Below, in pieces: positions 5,640-6,724 of a stretch of DNA of 6,724 nt (position 1 is the stretch's first letter; each line of letters begins with the position of its first letter). The notes under the pieces are model-generated. The model worked only from the letters and a program-made list of their open reading frames with translations. It was not told the DNA's origin and made no database searches. Made by a program: the position numbers and the translations under genes. The stretch is from Flavobacteriales bacterium (lineage in GTDB: Bacteria > Bacteroidota > Bacteroidia > Flavobacteriales_D > Crocinitomicaceae): NCBI GenBank assembly GCA_947461185.1, contig CANHJY010000109.1:1-6724 (forward strand). The letters are read 5' to 3'.

Positions 5640-6724
5640 ATGAAGTATTTTCTTTCTTTATTGTTATTTTTTATCATCCAAAATTCCTTTGGACAAGCTT
5701 ACACCGGCACGGACAAGGTGAAAGTGAAAACTTTTCCCACTAAAGCCGCGCAATGCGCTCCCCCAACAACAACCACGTATCTCGAACTAAATAATGTTAG
5801 GGCGATGATTCACACAGCTGGTAACCTCTGGCAAATTCCGAATCAAAACCTTTCACAGTATGAGATTCCAAAAAATTCCGGTATCATGGCGTTGTTCACT
5901 GCTGCACTTTGGCTAGGCGGTACAGATGTCAACAATCAATTGAAACTTGCCGCTTTAAGATATCGAGAAGGTCAAGACTATTGGACAGGACCTCTTTCGA
6001 AAGTTATTGCTGAAACGAATTATGAAAATTGCAGCAAATACGACCGTCATTTCATAACAACCCAAGATGAAGTTAGAGAATTCGATGCATGGTATAATGC
6101 TGGAATCGAAGATGCACAAAATGGAACAAACAACCAAACTACCTTATTTCCAAACTATGAGGTTCCCAAAATCATTAAAGAATGGCCGGCGCATGGTGAT
6201 TTATCGCTAGGACAAGATTATTATTTAGCACCTTTCTTTGATAGAAACGAAGATGGAAGTTACAATTGGCAGGATGGTGATTATCCCTTTCATGACATCA
6301 ACAGAACGAGAGAATGCAATAATGACCGTCGCGTATTGTTGTACGGTGATCAAAATTTTTGGTGGGTAATGAATGACAAGGGTAACATTCACACGGAAAC
6401 TGGTGCTGATCCCATTGGAATGGAAATCCGTGCTCAAGCCTTTGCTTTTGCATCCAATGATGAAATCAACAACATGACCTTTTACAATTATGAGTTGATC
6501 AATCGCGGAACACAAACACTTTACAATACTTACTTCGGATTTTTCACAGACGGTGCCTTAGGTGACCCTTACGACGATTATGTTGGATGTGATGTAAACA
6601 GAGGCTTGGCCTATTATTACAACGGAGACAATGTCGATAGCGATAATTCTGGATATAAAGGATATGGTACTACTCCACCTTCAGTTGGCGTTGATTTCTT
6701 CGAAGGGCCTTATCAGGATAATGA
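5640..6724 (+). CDS. Large exported protein, probable T9SS cargo, cut by the right edge
   Basis: I translated 361 codons by hand from ATG 5640 to the window end without a stop. Residues 1-18 are a signal peptide (MKYFLSLLLFFIIQNSFG, cleavage before Q19). The mature part contains LNNVRAMIHTAGNLW near 50-64 and ALWLGG near 90-95. At 201-214 is FDRNEDGSYNWQDGDYP-like sequence, an EF-hand-like D-x-N-x-D-G calcium-type loop (D201, N203, D205). WWVMNDKGN starts at 241, then AFAFASNDEINNMTFYNYELINRG, and YVGCDVNRG at 314-322. From memory, this order of motifs recurs in long Bacteroidota surface or secreted proteins that end in a T9SS C-terminal sorting domain; that end is outside the window, so the route is inferred. 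The molecular role is not known to me. The start is 41 bases after the previous gene, with no promoter box in between, so co-transcription is likely. Confidence 0.85.
   Translation, partial: MKYFLSLLLFFIIQNSFGQAYTGTDKVKVKTFPTKAAQCAPPTTTTYLELNNVRAMIHTAGNLWQIPNQNLSQYEIPKNSGIMALFTAALWLGGTDVNNQLKLAALRYREGQDYWTGPLSKVIAETNYENCSKYDRHFITTQDEVREFDAWYNAGIEDAQNGTNNQTTLFPNYEVPKIIKEWPAHGDLSLGQDYYLAPFFDRNEDGSYNWQDGDYPFHDINRTRECNNDRRVLLYGDQNFWWVMNDKGNIHTETGADPIGMEIRAQAFAFASNDEINNMTFYNYELINRGTQTLYNTYFGFFTDGALGDPYDDYVGCDVNRGLAYYYNGDNVDSDNSGYKGYGTTPPSVGVDFFEGPYQDN

Overview
The window looks like a stretch of chromosome from a member of the Bacteroidota. Four things point there: low GC content; a MurF-alanine racemase fusion gene, which is typical of that phylum; a promoter of the TTG-N17-TAnnTTTG type upstream of thymidine kinase; and a large exported protein whose motifs recur in type IX secretion (T9SS) cargo of Bacteroidota. 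I cannot name the genus. No RNA genes, insertion sequences, CRISPR arrays or phage genes are visible, and no gap between genes exceeds 300 bases.

Left part, minus strand (1-2021): thymidine kinase (tdk) is transcribed leftward and its stop overlaps the start of the MurF-Alr fusion gene, which runs off the left edge. The pair links nucleotide salvage with cell-wall precursor synthesis: racemisation of L-Ala to D-Ala and addition of D-Ala-D-Ala to the UDP-MurNAc-tripeptide. The TTGA overlap and the single visible promoter suggest one transcript.

Middle (2022-2202): a divergent intergenic region of about 180 bases holds a good leftward promoter, a weaker rightward promoter candidate, and three copies of the 8-mer AATGTTGA, two of which form an inverted pair.

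Right part, plus strand (2203-6724): four genes in series. They are an acidic protein of unknown function with a conserved-looking C-terminal block; a secreted M28 zinc metallopeptidase overlapping it by 8 bases; a membrane-anchored protein with a lytic-transglycosylase-like pattern and a GTG start; and the first 361 residues of a large exported protein that is cut by the right edge. Three of these four carry a signal peptide or membrane anchor, so the block is mainly about the cell envelope. The first two are almost certainly co-transcribed; the links to the last two are less certain.

I saw no convincing new multi-gene system. The most open questions are the transglycosylase-like protein, the unknown acidic protein, and several unusual residues in the MurF half of the fusion.
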